A stretch of DNA of 64,000 bases from Blattamonas nauphoetae (GCA_033064195.1 JARBJD010000008.1:620001-684000), one strand, 5' to 3'; positions 1-9,997 are shown, counted from the first letter of the stretch. Numbers and translations: made by a program. Notes: a model not told the origin generated them from the sequence alone.

Positions 1-295
1 GCTGAACTGAACGATATCGATCTTGAACACAGTCCCACTCGCATTCCAATAGTTTCAACATGCCATTTTCCGGCTAATTTTGTTCTTGCCATCTCTTCAC
101 CATGAACAAGAATCGTCGCCTTATATCTTCCATACATCACCCTCTCAACTCTCCACCATCCACAATTCGAAAGTATTGGCTTCGCCTGCGTTGCTGGTTG
201 TTTTCGAAATTGATTATTGTTCGTATGCGGACATTGAATGAGAAATTCCCGTCAAAAGTGCAACAAGCTAGGCAGGAACATCCGCGTTGCTAATG
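1..295. repeat. 5' flanking block shared with 6921-7225
   Basis: This block upstream of the first helical-family gene resembles the block upstream of the third copy. Both have a 'ctgaactgaac.atatc' start and share a later stretch around 'aaagtgcaacaagc'. It looks like flanking DNA carried along when the gene duplicated in tandem. No gene in it is convincing; similarity was judged by eye and is moderate. Confidence 0.5.
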
Positions 296-390
296 ATGAT
301 TCATTTCATTCTTCTCTTTATCTTCTTTTTATTTCTTTGGAGAATTCGTTTGTTGTTCAAGAGTTTGTTTGTTTTAAATTACACACGGAC

Positions 391-402
391 AATGGGATGA
401 TC
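391..402 (+). promoter_or_regulatory. AATGGG-N2-GATC motif upstream of copy 1
   Basis: AATGGGATGATC ends 14 bases before the ATG at 417. The same motif at the same 14-base distance precedes copies 3 and 4 of the family. It is a candidate core promoter or initiator element, inferred from recurrence only. Confidence 0.55.
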
Positions 403-416
403 CTCCTCTCTTCTCA

Positions 417-2040
417 ATGGAAAATGAGACAGCTACTTCAAAAGCTTCTGACGATGCCTTATCGAACAGTTCTCAGGAATCACCTTCGACTATCGTGGTT
501 AACAAAGAACCATTCCTGCATTTCGATCCGAAATCAAAATTGTCATCTGAGGACCAATCAGCGATTTTCATTTCACTTGTTGCCCTCGTGAAAGCTGAAT
601 ATCCAGGCATCTGAGTAGTCCCATCAAAATAGGTAAAACTGGGATCAATTGATGTCAGTGCCTAAATTTGGACTGAGATCAAATTTCAACTCTTTTCCTT
701 TGAGATTTTCTCATTATCACTTCATTAATCATGTTCAATTCACTTCTTGTTTTCACATAATGCTCTTCAATATTTCAGACAGCTCTTATTTCCCAAAAAC
801 ACGCACGATCACAATCACCAACACTTCTTTTTTCGATGTATTCCCTTCATTGACTTTAGTCAGTGAGAAAAAACCATCAAAGAAGACATAATAACGCATT
901 ATCGACTTGTTTTTATAATTATTGTTGTAGAACAAACTGAAACAGCAGCACCCAAAGTTTGCATTTTCATGATCTATGAAGTGACCATTTTCCTTTTTAC
1001 TTTTTTTTCCATTCAAATATCATATATAAGAAGACTTTTTTGAAATGAAAGAAACGAAATGGTATTGTAGGTATTTGGTGGGATCAGATCCGACTGGGAT
1101 CACTGGGATCAAATCAGAAGCCTGTGAATATCCCTTTGACAATGCCCTTCAGGACAAAGCTGCCCAATTTCTGACGAGCCTCGAACCGAAATGGGACCCT
1201 CGTTTTGGGTCATCGGATAAACTCGTCAAAGACTTCGCTCCCTCTTCTGATGGATCACCTTCTGGCTTTGTTGAGAGCATGTCCACTCTGCTGTCATCTC
1301 ATCACTCGACTGTGGCTGCTTCAGCGTTGTCGTTCTACTACAGAACAACAAGAGCTGCATCGCCTGCTATTCGGAATCGTCTGGTGGAGTCAGATATCGT
1401 CAGCAAAGTGCTAGCGACTGTCCAACCTCACACACTGCCAATACCGGGAAATGAAACGATAATAAACAAACTACTCGGAATCATCAGCGATTTCGTCTGT
1501 CACGCATATCAAGGAGATCTCATCGCTCTCGGCGTCACTGATGCAGTCGATGCATTCAACCATCGTGAAATGATCTTCCATAAGGCCGTGCTCCCGTCCT
1601 CTCAATTTGTGACATTTCTGATCTCAAATCGGCTCATCCTCAATCGAGACTTACTCAGCTCCTTCATGGAACTCTTAAGATTTCTCCTTGACATAGGCCC
1701 ATTTCATCGTCCAACACTGGAGTTTATTCTCGCATCTCCGATTGCGATGGCATACACATGTTATCTCTCATTCATCGAAGACAATGGTTGTCTCTGGATC
1801 ACTCTCAACTACATCCACCGTTCACTCGAAAAATGGAAGGATGAAGGTCCAGAAGTGGTCCAATCTGGGAAACGGATGATGCAAGCTCTGTTTTCGGAAG
1901 GCTTTCAAGACACACTCGAACAGCTGCTGAAACACGTGCAATTGTCGTGGAACGGAAGGAACGGACTTTCTGAGGAGAATATTGCGAAATATCGTCACCA
2001 TATTTTGTATATGCTGGGATCCAATCAGATGTCACAATGA
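417..2040 (+). pseudogene. Helical-repeat family protein, copy 1, split by a transposon
   Basis: First of several paralogs of unknown function. The N-terminus has the family signature (EPFLHFDPKSKLS, then SLVALVKAEYP). The rest is a chain of amphipathic helices resembling ARM/HEAT folds, with family motifs FHRPTLEFILASPIAMA and GPEVVQSGKRMMQAL near the C-terminus. After KAEYP the frame runs into a 521-bp element (604-1124) and stops at once. The other half resumes with FDNALQDKAAQF right after the second target duplication. Leaving out the element and one 8-bp duplication gives 1,095 bases, 365 codons, the length of intact copies. A recent insertion into a working gene is the simplest reading. 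Function unknown; probably intracellular, as no signal peptide is seen. Confidence 0.8.
604..1124. mobile_element. Non-autonomous hAT-like element (521 bp)
   Basis: The 8-bp target duplication TGAATATC lies at 596-603 and 1125-1132. The ends are inverted repeats: CAGGCATCTGA at the left and CAGGCTTCTGA (reverse complement) at the right. 8-bp duplications and termini beginning CAG(G) are hallmarks of the hAT superfamily. No transposase frame is present inside, so it would need a helper in trans. It interrupts a coding exon of the helical-repeat gene. Confidence 0.85.
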
Positions 2041-2213
2041 GCAGGCAGATCTCAACACTGATAACACTTTTCAAAGTCACTTCATTGCTCGTTCACTTCG
2101 ACATTATTCACAATTTCCAACAGTACTTTCTGAATCGAGAAATAACACGAATTCATGAATCCCACTTTTTTAATAAAGGGAATGGGTTTGTTTCGAAATT
2201 TGGCTTGATCGCG

Positions 2214-3695
2214 ATGAGTTATCCGCCATACGGAGGTCCTCCATATCAAGCTCCTCCTTACGGGCAACCACAACCCGCTTTTCAGCAGGCTCCGTATCAA
2301 CAGCCTCCCTACAGCCAACCACCAGCGTATTCCCAACCACCACAGCAATATGGTCCACCCACAGGTGCCCCTCCTCCTTATGGTTATCAACCAGCTCCAC
2401 AAGGATATCCTCCTCCTCAGCAACCAGCCCAGCAGGATGTCTCAGCCAGGCTGGCTCAATTCTACGACACGGCAGCTGCCGACGGTGTGGTCGATTCGAC
2501 AGAGGTGATGCAAGCGATGAATCTGTTTGGAATCACAATTAACAAACTCCAGTCCCAAAATCTTCTCGTTCAGATTGCTGGCCCCCAGCGCAGAATCACA
2601 AAACAGTCCTTCATCAACGTGCTCACAGGCGAAGTGCACCGCATGCGACCCGACCTCGCCCAACCAGCGCAACAGCGTCCCCTCCCGCCTCCCGATGAGA
2701 TGCGCAGGCAGCTGGTGATATACTACGCAGGGGCGTGCGCTGACGGAATTGTGGACTCGCAGGAAATTGTGACGGCCCTGAAGATGTTCGACGTGATTAT
2801 TGACATCAACCAGGCCCGTCAACTTTTAGTCGAAATTGCAGGCCCCCAACGACGCGTAAATCAAGACTCGTTCATCGCCGTTCTGATGAACTACATCCAG
2901 CGTGTCCGTCCCTCTCCTTACCCCCCACAGCAGCCTCCGCCTGGCCAATATCAGCAATATCCCCCACCCACCCAATACGGCCAGCAGCCGCTTCAACAAT
3001 CACACACTCAGCAGCCTCCATATCAACCGTACGGCCAGCCTCAGCCCCCCACTCCCGCATACGGCCAGGCACCGTACAACCCCTCCAGCCCTTCTGCGTA
3101 CAACCCAGCGCTGAGCCAGTCGGGATATGCGCAGAATGCGAGCTACCAAACGCCTCCCCCTCCCCAAACACTCCCCACTCCTGGGCAGCCCTCCCCGCAG
3201 CCGAACACCCTCCAGCAGAGCATCTACGGGCAGACGCCGATCCCCTCGGCCCCTCCCTCCGCTCCGCCCGCCGAAGACTTCCCTCAACACCCGCAGCAGG
3301 GCTACGCGCCGCCGTGCGCCACAAATCCCCCTCCGCCCGCCCCTCCTCCGAGTTATGGGGCTCCCCCGCAGCAGCTGCCGTCGCCGTACGGATCGGGAGG
3401 GCACACGCAGGACCCGCCGCCTTCTTCTGTCGCCCCATACTCGCAGCCGCCGGCGCCGATGGGAGGGCCTCTGCCGCCGCACATTGAAAGCCAGCTGAAC
3501 TCGTTCTACGTGCACGCGACACAAACAGGGAACTTCAACACGCAGCAGACGGTTGAGGCGTGCAGGCTGTTCGGGGTGAGTTGCGACAACGACACAGCGA
3601 TTCGATTGCTGACGGAAGTGGCAGGGGCGGAGAGGAGAGTGACACAGGCTCGGTTTGTGGAAGTTGTTGGTCGGTACATTGCGAGCAGGGTGTGA
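2214..3695 (+). CDS. Pro/Gln/Tyr-rich protein with three EF-hand-like repeats
   Basis: A 493-aa protein starting at the ATG at 2214 (MSYPPYGGPPYQ). Low-complexity P/Q/Y/G segments (about residues 1-75 and 235-420) separate three similar globular repeats of about 65 residues. Key strings are FYDTAAADGVVDSTEVMQAM, YYAGACADGIVDSQEIVTAL and FYVHATQTGNFNTQQTVEAC. Each repeat ends in a motif like IAGPQRRITKQSF. The layout resembles penta-EF-hand proteins such as ALG-2, which have a Pro/Gly/Tyr-rich N-terminus. The acidic calcium-binding positions are mostly lost, so binding is doubtful. The 3' half is markedly G+C-rich compared with its neighbours. An in-frame extension upstream to 2037 exists but lacks the family composition. 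It converges with the SNARE gene, with 191 bases between stop codons. Role unknown; calcium- or membrane-linked scaffolding is only a guess. Confidence 0.8.
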   Translation: MSYPPYGGPPYQAPPYGQPQPAFQQAPYQQPPYSQPPAYSQPPQQYGPPTGAPPPYGYQPAPQGYPPPQQPAQQDVSARLAQFYDTAAADGVVDSTEVMQAMNLFGITINKLQSQNLLVQIAGPQRRITKQSFINVLTGEVHRMRPDLAQPAQQRPLPPPDEMRRQLVIYYAGACADGIVDSQEIVTALKMFDVIIDINQARQLLVEIAGPQRRVNQDSFIAVLMNYIQRVRPSPYPPQQPPPGQYQQYPPPTQYGQQPLQQSHTQQPPYQPYGQPQPPTPAYGQAPYNPSSPSAYNPALSQSGYAQNASYQTPPPPQTLPTPGQPSPQPNTLQQSIYGQTPIPSAPPSAPPAEDFPQHPQQGYAPPCATNPPPPAPPPSYGAPPQQLPSPYGSGGHTQDPPPSSVAPYSQPPAPMGGPLPPHIESQLNSFYVHATQTGNFNTQQTVEACRLFGVSCDNDTAIRLLTEVAGAERRVTQARFVEVVGRYIASRV

Positions 3696-3886
3696 GGCCA
3701 GTCCTATCATATATGTTGAGTCTTAGTCTAAAATCTTCACAACACAATTATCTCTTAATGTCGAGACAATTGTTCGTGGTAAACTTGATACAGTGTTCTT
3801 CTCAGACAGTATGAGAGATTGAATGGAGATCTGGCAAATAATACAGGTGAAAACAAGAGATTTCGTGAGAGAAGTGGAAATAATGA

Positions 3887-5069
3887 TTAAAAAATGACTT
3901 TTAACAAAATTATGATAAGAACAAGGAGGAAAATGCAGAGTCCAATCACGACAGCCCATTGTCCTTTGTCTGATATCATGAATAATCAGAAGAGAGGGAC
4001 AGTTGGATGATGATGAAAATGCGGATGATGGATAGGAAGACAGTTTGCATAAAAGGACGAAGGCATCAGAAACGGGAAGAAGATGAAGAAATATCGAGTG
4101 GTGATTCGAAAACGGAGACAGACTTTTCATTTTTTTGAGTTTGTCGATTGTCTTGTTGAGAACTCCAAGTTTGCTTTTATTCTGCTCCACTTCATCAGAA
4201 AGAGCATCAATCTCTCTGTGATGAAAGAGGTTTGGTGATGAGGGACAACGACGAGAAAAATGGGATGAAACGGGGTGAAGGAGATGGAGGAGGCAGACCG
4301 CGTCGACTCGTCCAAAGATTCACTCATGACCACCCCAATCTCTTTCAATTGGGTCATTCCGGCATGAAGATGATCCAACCGTTCATCGTGCTGGGCCAGT
4401 TCAGCCTTCGACGGTGATGAGGAATGAAGCAGAAGTCACAGACCATTTGATACTCCGTCTCGTCAGCAGCAAAGTGATTTGTTCCAAGATGGTCACTCTC
4501 ATTTGTTCCTGTCTCGTGAATTCTCCTCTCATTCCTCAAAAGATGCTTGAGAAGTGAAGAAATGGGAATCTGAGAAAAGAGACGCAAACGTCTTTCTGTT
4601 TCTGGACAATAACAGCTTCGACTTGCTTCCCAGTCACAACCGAGTTGATGGTTTCCATCCGCGCTTTTGTTTCAACGAGATCAGCTTTTCTTTCAGCCAG
4701 TTCTTCCGCTGAGACAGAAAACAATTGAAACGAGTTCCCAGCTTGATCTATGCAAGATTTCAGAACGTACATTCATTTCAATCAGTTGAGACAAAACAGC
4801 CAACCTAATGACTCCTCAACCAGGACCAGATCTCCTCGGATGTTGGCGATTTCGTTCTTGAGGGCTTGGCAGAGAGAAGAGATTTCGTCTGCGGTCCCAA
4901 GCTTCAAAAGATCTTGAAAATGTCGGAATTGCTCTTCAATCTTCAGTGCACTCTGTTTATAGGCGCTGTGGAATAATTGGGGATTTTCGATGGATGGATG
5001 GCGAGTGAAGCAAAATATGAACAAGAAAGTCAATTACCTGCGTATGAGAGGATAGGGATCGGTATTCAT
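3887..5069 (-). CDS. Syntaxin-6-like Qc-SNARE, seven exons
   Basis: Splicing by eye gives a 239-aa protein. Exons are 5038-5069, 4805-4965, 4708-4590, 4569-4444, 4405-4299, 4215-4124 and 3969-3887, totalling 720 bases in one frame. It starts MNTDPYPLIRSAYKQSALK, like the syntaxin-6/10/61 N-terminal three-helix domain (DPF..V). A linker follows, then a SNARE motif (from QMAELAQHDERLDHL through DEVEQNKSKLGVLNKTI). It ends in a single C-terminal membrane anchor (KGQWAVVIGLCIFLLVLIII) with almost no lumenal tail. Syntaxin-6 family SNAREs act in trans-Golgi and endosome fusion. Introns begin GTNTGY or similar, end in AG, and are 96, 72, 20, 38, 83 and 154 nt. The zero-layer position is Ser (codon 4304-4306) instead of Gln. 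Subfamily assignment is fairly secure, exact role inferred. Confidence 0.87.
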
Positions 5070-5135
5070 GAATCGAGTTCACGGAAAAGGGCACAAATTA
5101 CTCCCGGAGTTTGGTCAGATCTTCATCACTTCTCA
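5070..5135. promoter_or_regulatory. 66-bp divergent promoter region
   Basis: Only 66 bases separate the start codons of the SNARE gene (-) and helical-family copy 2 (+), so both promoters must share this stretch or overlap the genes. A partial AAAGGG motif followed by CACAAAT is visible near 5087 on the + strand, without the usual GATC. Confidence 0.5.
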
Positions 5136-6209
5136 ATGAACCAAGAGATTTTTGCTTCAAACCCTCCCAATGATGTCTGTGTTCATCAATCGCAGGATTC
5201 TCCTTCAATTGTCAACAAATTGCATGAACCTTTCCTCAATTTCTATCCCAATTCAGAATTGTCATTTGAGGAGAAATCGAGGATTTACTGTTCCCTTGTA
5301 TCACTCGTCAAAGCAGGATATCCATTTGACAATGCCCTTCTCGACAAAGCTGTCCAGTTCTTGAAGAACCTCGAACTGGAATGCAACGCAAACTCTTTTG
5401 CATCAAAACTCGTGACAGACCTCGTTCCCTCTTCACACACATCGCCTTCTCGCTTTATCGACAGCATCGTCATTTTGTTTTCATCTCCCCACTCGATTGT
5501 GGTCGGAGCAGCGTTGTCATTCGTTCGAGAAACGGCCGAGTCATCACCCATAAAAATTCGATGTCGTCTCTTGGAATCTGATCTCATTCCCAATGTCTTG
5601 GCGACTTTTCAACCTCACTCACTGCCATTTTCAGGAAATGAAGTGATTCTCGAACAACTCGTCAGAATCGTCTTCTATTGCGTCGTACTTACTTCTCCGT
5701 TTTCTCTCAGGGTACTTGGCATCACTACAACCGTCGACGCATACAACCATCGTGAAATTATCTTTCAGAAGGTCGTACTCCCATCGTCTCAATTTTTGAC
5801 TTTTCTGATCTCAAATCGCTACAAACTCCATGGATGGTTGCTTGATTATTTCATGTCTTTATTACGCTCTCTCCTTGAATTCGGCCCATATCATCGTCCA
5901 ACACTGGAATTTGTGCTCGCATCTCCGATTGCGATGGCATTCTCAAGTTCTCTCTCGTCCATCGAAACTGATAATCGTCTCCATGACACTCTCGAAACCA
6001 CCAACAACTCACTCAGATATTGGAAGAACGAAAGCCCAGAAGTGGTCCAATCTGGAAAACGGATGATGCGAGCTCTGATTTCGGAAGGGTTCGTAGACAC
6101 ACTCGAACAGATGATGAAACATGAAAAGAACGGACTTTATTGCGGTTTGGTTGTTTGTGATTGTCATTCCATATCACAATTGTGGGGATCGAATCTGCCG
6201 AAGCGGTGA
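5136..6209 (+). CDS. Helical-repeat family protein, copy 2 (intact)
   Basis: A 357-aa uninterrupted member. The start is placed at the ATG at 5136 (MNQEIFASNPPND), because the open frame further upstream lies antisense to the first exon of the SNARE gene. Family landmarks are in order: EPFLNFYPNSELSFEEKSRI, VKAGYPFDNALLDKA, FQPHSLPFSGNE, FQKVVLPSSQFLTFLISNR, HRPTLEFVLASPIAMAF and SPEVVQSGKRMMRALI. The predicted content is almost all helical with no signal peptide or membrane segment. The C-terminus (HSISQLWGSNLPKR) differs from other copies. No catalytic motif is visible. Unknown function; an ARM/HEAT-like scaffold is the best structural guess. Confidence 0.85.
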   Translation: MNQEIFASNPPNDVCVHQSQDSPSIVNKLHEPFLNFYPNSELSFEEKSRIYCSLVSLVKAGYPFDNALLDKAVQFLKNLELECNANSFASKLVTDLVPSSHTSPSRFIDSIVILFSSPHSIVVGAALSFVRETAESSPIKIRCRLLESDLIPNVLATFQPHSLPFSGNEVILEQLVRIVFYCVVLTSPFSLRVLGITTTVDAYNHREIIFQKVVLPSSQFLTFLISNRYKLHGWLLDYFMSLLRSLLEFGPYHRPTLEFVLASPIAMAFSSSLSSIETDNRLHDTLETTNNSLRYWKNESPEVVQSGKRMMRALISEGFVDTLEQMMKHEKNGLYCGLVVCDCHSISQLWGSNLPKR

Positions 6210-6229
6210 CATCTTGACTCTCAGTTTGA

Positions 6230-6585
6230 ACGTCGAAGCTGCCTCTCGAATGACTCCAACTCGTTTCTGTGGTCTCTCCTCGGATGTTGGGAATGCTGTG
6301 ATTGCTGGTGCCGACGACCAGATTCTAGGATGGCCTCCAATCGTCCAGAAATGGTTTGCTCTTTTGGGTTGGTCGTTGTCAACGCGACTGTCTTTGACTG
6401 TCACACCGTCAACCGTCCTCTCTCCAAACAATTCCTTGCGTCCCTGAACGATGCATTGTGACCAGATTATCTTTCCCAAACTCGACTTTTGGACGGTCTC
6501 GAAAACACTTCTCGTTTATCTCGTCGAAATGGGATGCGCTCCACATTCCCGCCCTTCCACAGATATCCGTGATTTGTTTGAGGTG
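6230..6585. repeat. 3' flanking block of copy 2
   Basis: About 350 bases following copy 2, repeated after copies 3 (9035-9390) and 4 (11150-11440). A shared string is 'cctccaatcgtccagaaatgg', which includes the VQKW-like stretch on the + strand. It marks the tandem duplication unit as gene plus 3' flank. It could hold a conserved untranslated region or the relic of a small gene; no intact gene is evident. Confidence 0.6.
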
Positions 6586-7316
6586 TGTTCTGATCGTTCT
6601 GTCCCGTTCAATTTGTGCCAACTGCTGTTTCTGTCTTTTGTTCATTTTCCATCCTCTTCTCCTTTTGTCTCATCTCTTCATCATCATTTTCTCCCATTCT
6701 CTCCACAACAGCTAAAACACGGGATTTATATCTTTGTGACACGAACTGATTCATTCGTGACGAAGATTCATCGCTCATCGCCACTTGACATAATCATGAG
6801 TTTGTCATTCTCGTTCCATCATTCGTTGATGCTTAGTGTTCCAACAGTGGATCAATATTCCTTGATTCTGCCCGTCCTCTGTTGTTGTGACCATATTTCT
6901 TACATCTCACAACTCGAACACATCTTCACTGAACTGAACTATATCACCCTTGAGCGAATCGCAACTCCCATCCCACTGTTTCCACATGTCATTTCCGAAC
7001 ACACATGCGGTTCTGATGTCATCGAAATGTGCACCAGTCGCCGCTTTTCTTCCGTCAATCAAACTCAGAACTGTTATCAGTCCACATTTCCACATGACTG
7101 GCTTCACCTTCTTTGTTCCTGGCTGTTGGATAGTGAAAATTGTGGACACGCGGACATCGACTGGGAAATTCTCGACGAAAGTGCAGCAAGCCAGACAGGC
7201 TCATTATCTTTGTTAATGTTGCTTTATCTCATTCTTCCCTTCCCCTTGATTTCATTCCTTCGAGTAATTCGTGATTTGTGCAGTTTGTTCATTCTGAATC
7301 ACGACTTGAAGCTCAC
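6586..7316. other. Intergenic DNA, no gene seen
   Basis: Pyrimidine-rich stretch between copies 2 and 3. 6921-7225 matches the block upstream of copy 1. A long open frame across it has low-complexity Ser/Leu/Phe content and no recognisable domain, and I do not accept it as a gene. Confidence 0.4.
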
Positions 7317-7328
7317 AATGGGATGATC
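7317..7328 (+). promoter_or_regulatory. AATGGG-N2-GATC motif upstream of copy 3
   Basis: AATGGGATGATC ends 14 bases before the ATG at 7343, identical in sequence and spacing to the site before copy 1. Confidence 0.55.
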
Positions 7329-7342
7329 CTCCTTCGTTTTGA

Positions 7343-9006
7343 ATGGAAGAAGAATCTGTTGCTTTAAAGCCCTCCATTGATGCCTGTTTGAGTGTTACTT
7401 CCGAATTGCCTTCAACTGTCACGCCTGAGGAAGAACCTTTCCTCAATTTCGATCCCAACGCTCAATTGTCGTTTGAGGACATGTCAAGAATTTTCAATTC
7501 ACTTGTTGTCCTCGTGAAAGCGGGATATCCGTTTGACAATGCTCTTGAAGATAGAGCTGCCCAATTTTTGGAAAGTCTCGAGCCGGAATGGGATGAACAA
7601 GATCTTGCGGACAAACTCGTCGAAGAACTCGTTCCCTCTTCAGCAGGATCACCTTCTGGCTTTGTGGAGAGTATTGCCACTCTTCTGTCATCTCCCCACT
7701 CGACTGTGGTTGCCGCAGCGTTGTCGTTCCTCGACAAAACAATGTCACAGCTTCATCAACTGAAATTCGATGTCGTCTCGTGGACTTCGATCTCATCAGC
7801 AACATGTTAGCAACCGTCCAACCTCACACACTGCCAATTTCAGGAAATGAAAGGATATTCAACGATCTCATCGTAATCATCTTCCGTTACCTCCTCCTCG
7901 CATCTGCATCATCTCTCAGTGACATTGGCATCACTGCAGCAGTCGACACATTCGACCTTCGTGAACTGCTCTTTCAGAAGGTCCTTATTCCATCATCTCG
8001 ATTTGTGACATTTCTGATCTCGAATCGATACATTCTCAATCGAAACTTGTTCGACTCATTCATGATCCTATTGGACAAATTCATTGAAATAAGCCCATTT
8101 CATCGTCCAACATTGGATTTTGTTGTCGCATCTCCGATTGTGATGGCAATCACAAGTTGTCTCTCGTTCGTCGAACATGATGATGACATCTGGAGCATTC
8201 GGCATGGGTCCAGTGTATCTGGCGAAGTCCATTGTATCTGGTGGTGGTCCGATATGTCTGGTGGTGGTTCAGTGTGTCTGGCGGTGATATGTCTCCAAAA
8301 TTCGAGCTTCTGAGGGTTGGAACATCTAAAATAGATTGATTGCATTCTTGGCATCTATTTTCCCAACTGTTGCTACAGGCGGAGCAGTCAATGGAGGATC
8401 TGCCCTTCAAGAATGTGAGGCTCCGATTCGAAATCCTTGAAAACTATCACTTCATTGGACTTGTAGGTTCACTATATTTCGATTCTTGTCTGTTTTGAAC
8501 ATTATTATGTGATAAACATATGATTTTTCAAAATCACCATCCAAGAAGTGAAAAAAGTGCAATTGTTTCAGATCACAATTGATCAGTGGAATTGCATCAT
8601 TCCATGAATTTTGTGTGGTTCTGTCACTTCGACACCCTCTCTATGAATCTCATCACTACCATATATGAAAACTATTTTGTGATACCTTCCAGATTTCTTG
8701 AGAAATCTACCGCCAGACACATTGAACCCGTTGAGCCAGACTCTTTTCAAAACCACCAGACACAATGGACCTATGCCGAGCATTCTCATCAAAATCACAC
8801 TCTCGCTGAAGGAATGGAGGAAACAAGGCCAAGAGGTGGTCCAATCTGGAAAACAAATCCTCCAAGCTCTGTTTTTGGAAGGCTTCGAAGTCACACTCGA
8901 ACAAAAGCTGCTGAACGACACAGACGAATATGATGGTCTCCGTGTTGTCGATGATTGCCTGAATATCTCGAAGTTGCTGGAATTGAATGTGAAGAAGTTG
9001 AGATAG
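7343..9006 (+). pseudogene. Helical-repeat family protein, copy 3, frameshifted and split by a transposon
   Basis: It starts MEEESVALKPSID and keeps the family N-terminus (EPFLNFDPNAQLSFEDMSRI). Two lesions are visible. A one-base loss near 7740 shifts the frame after FLDKT; the family sequence resumes as STEIRCRLVDFDLISNM. A 577-bp element at 8201-8777 then interrupts the frame after HDDDIWSI. The C-terminal part continues SLKEWRKQGQEVVQSGKQ and ends LLELNVKKLR. Without the element and one 8-bp duplication 1,079 bases remain, one short of 360 codons, which agrees with the single lost base. Otherwise well preserved, so it was probably disabled recently. Confidence 0.8.
8201..8777. mobile_element. 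Non-autonomous hAT-like element (577 bp)
   Basis: The 8-bp target duplication GAGCATTC occurs at 8193-8200 and 8778-8785. Terminal inverted repeats of about 22 bp read GGCATGGGTCCAGTGTATC at the left and GGCATAGGTCCATTGTGTC at the right (reverse complement). Several TGTCTGG-type boxes sit just inside both ends in opposite orientation, like the subterminal transposase-binding sites of hAT elements. No transposase gene is present. Its ends differ from those of the element at 604-1124, so it is a different family. Confidence 0.85.
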
Positions 9007-9034
9007 ATTGCAGCTCAAAAGACGCGTCGAAATC

Positions 9035-9390
9035 GCCTCTCTCGAATGACTTTCTCATAATTTCTGCGGACTCGCCTCGGATGTTGGGAATGCGTTGATT
9101 GCTGGTGCGGACGAACAGACTCTGGGATCGCCTCCAATCGTCCAGAAATGGTCTGCTCTTTTGGGTTCGTCGTTCTCAGCGCGACTGTCTTTGACTGTCA
9201 CATCGTCAACCGTCCTCTCTCCAAACAATTTCTTGCATTCATGCACGACACATTGTGACCAGATTATCTTTCCCAATCTCGACTTTTGAACCATCTCAAA
9301 AGCACATCTCGTTTATCTCGTCAAATTGAATGTATCCCACATTCCCGTCCTTCCACATCCATCCACGATCTTTTTGAGGTGTGTTCTGAT
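9035..9390. repeat. 3' flanking block of copy 3
   Basis: Second copy of the block seen at 6230-6585, with substitutions scattered throughout rather than clustered. It sits directly after the copy 3 stop codon. Confidence 0.6.
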
Positions 9391-9971
9391 GGTTTGGAGA
9401 TCCTGCAATTCCATTGTGTGTCATTCTCACCATTCATCAATCCACACTGGATTGGTTCGATGACCAGATTGAGCTGCGATGGGAACGGTTTGCTGACACC
9501 TGCATCAGTGAGCTCGACAAGTGTGGAGGGAGTCAGTTGGCAAACAAGACACGGCGAGGCATCATCACCAAAATGTGATCAGACAGCAACGAGGCGTGCA
9601 TCAAGTGAGGATGACTCGTGTGGACATGGTCACACGTTGAACTCGATGATGCTGTGTCTGGATGTGGAAGGAAGAAGGCAGCGAAGATGCTTGTTGGTGA
9701 CCCTCCACTCTTCTCTCGCTCTTCCTCCAATTTCTGATTGAGGAAAGGCGGAGGCTGAGTGAAACACTACCTTGGTGATTCAGGACAAACGGAGAGTCAA
9801 GTGCCGTTTCCCTTCTGTTTAAGAAGGAAGATTGTCGTCATACGATTTCTCTGTTTATTTGGGAACATTCAGGTCGTTGAAATGGATCGGCAAGCTCATT
9901 GGCGTGACTTTTTTGATTCTCCTTTGAAGAAAATGTTTCGAATAATCAACCAGAATTTATCCTAACTTGTG
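9391..9971. other. Intergenic DNA, no gene seen
   Basis: No family motif, repeat or convincing coding frame was found. Short open frames on both strands overlap one another and look random. Confidence 0.4.
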
Positions 9972-9983
9972 AATGGGTCGATC
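9972..9983 (+). promoter_or_regulatory. AATGGG-N2-GATC motif upstream of copy 4
   Basis: AATGGGTCGATC ends 14 bases before the ATG at 9998. The two spacer bases differ from copies 1 and 3, but the flanking boxes and distance are the same, which argues for selection. Confidence 0.55.
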
Positions 9984-9997
9984 TTTCCATTCATCGA

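Noticed and set aside
2872-3710. Long Arg/Ala-rich - strand frames opposite the Pro/Gln-rich gene
   Set aside because: High G+C removes stops on the antisense strand; composition is what the sense codons force.
4977-5135. Upstream extension of helical-family copy 2
   Set aside because: It is antisense to the first exon and intron of the SNARE gene and lacks family residues; the ATG at 5136 fits better.
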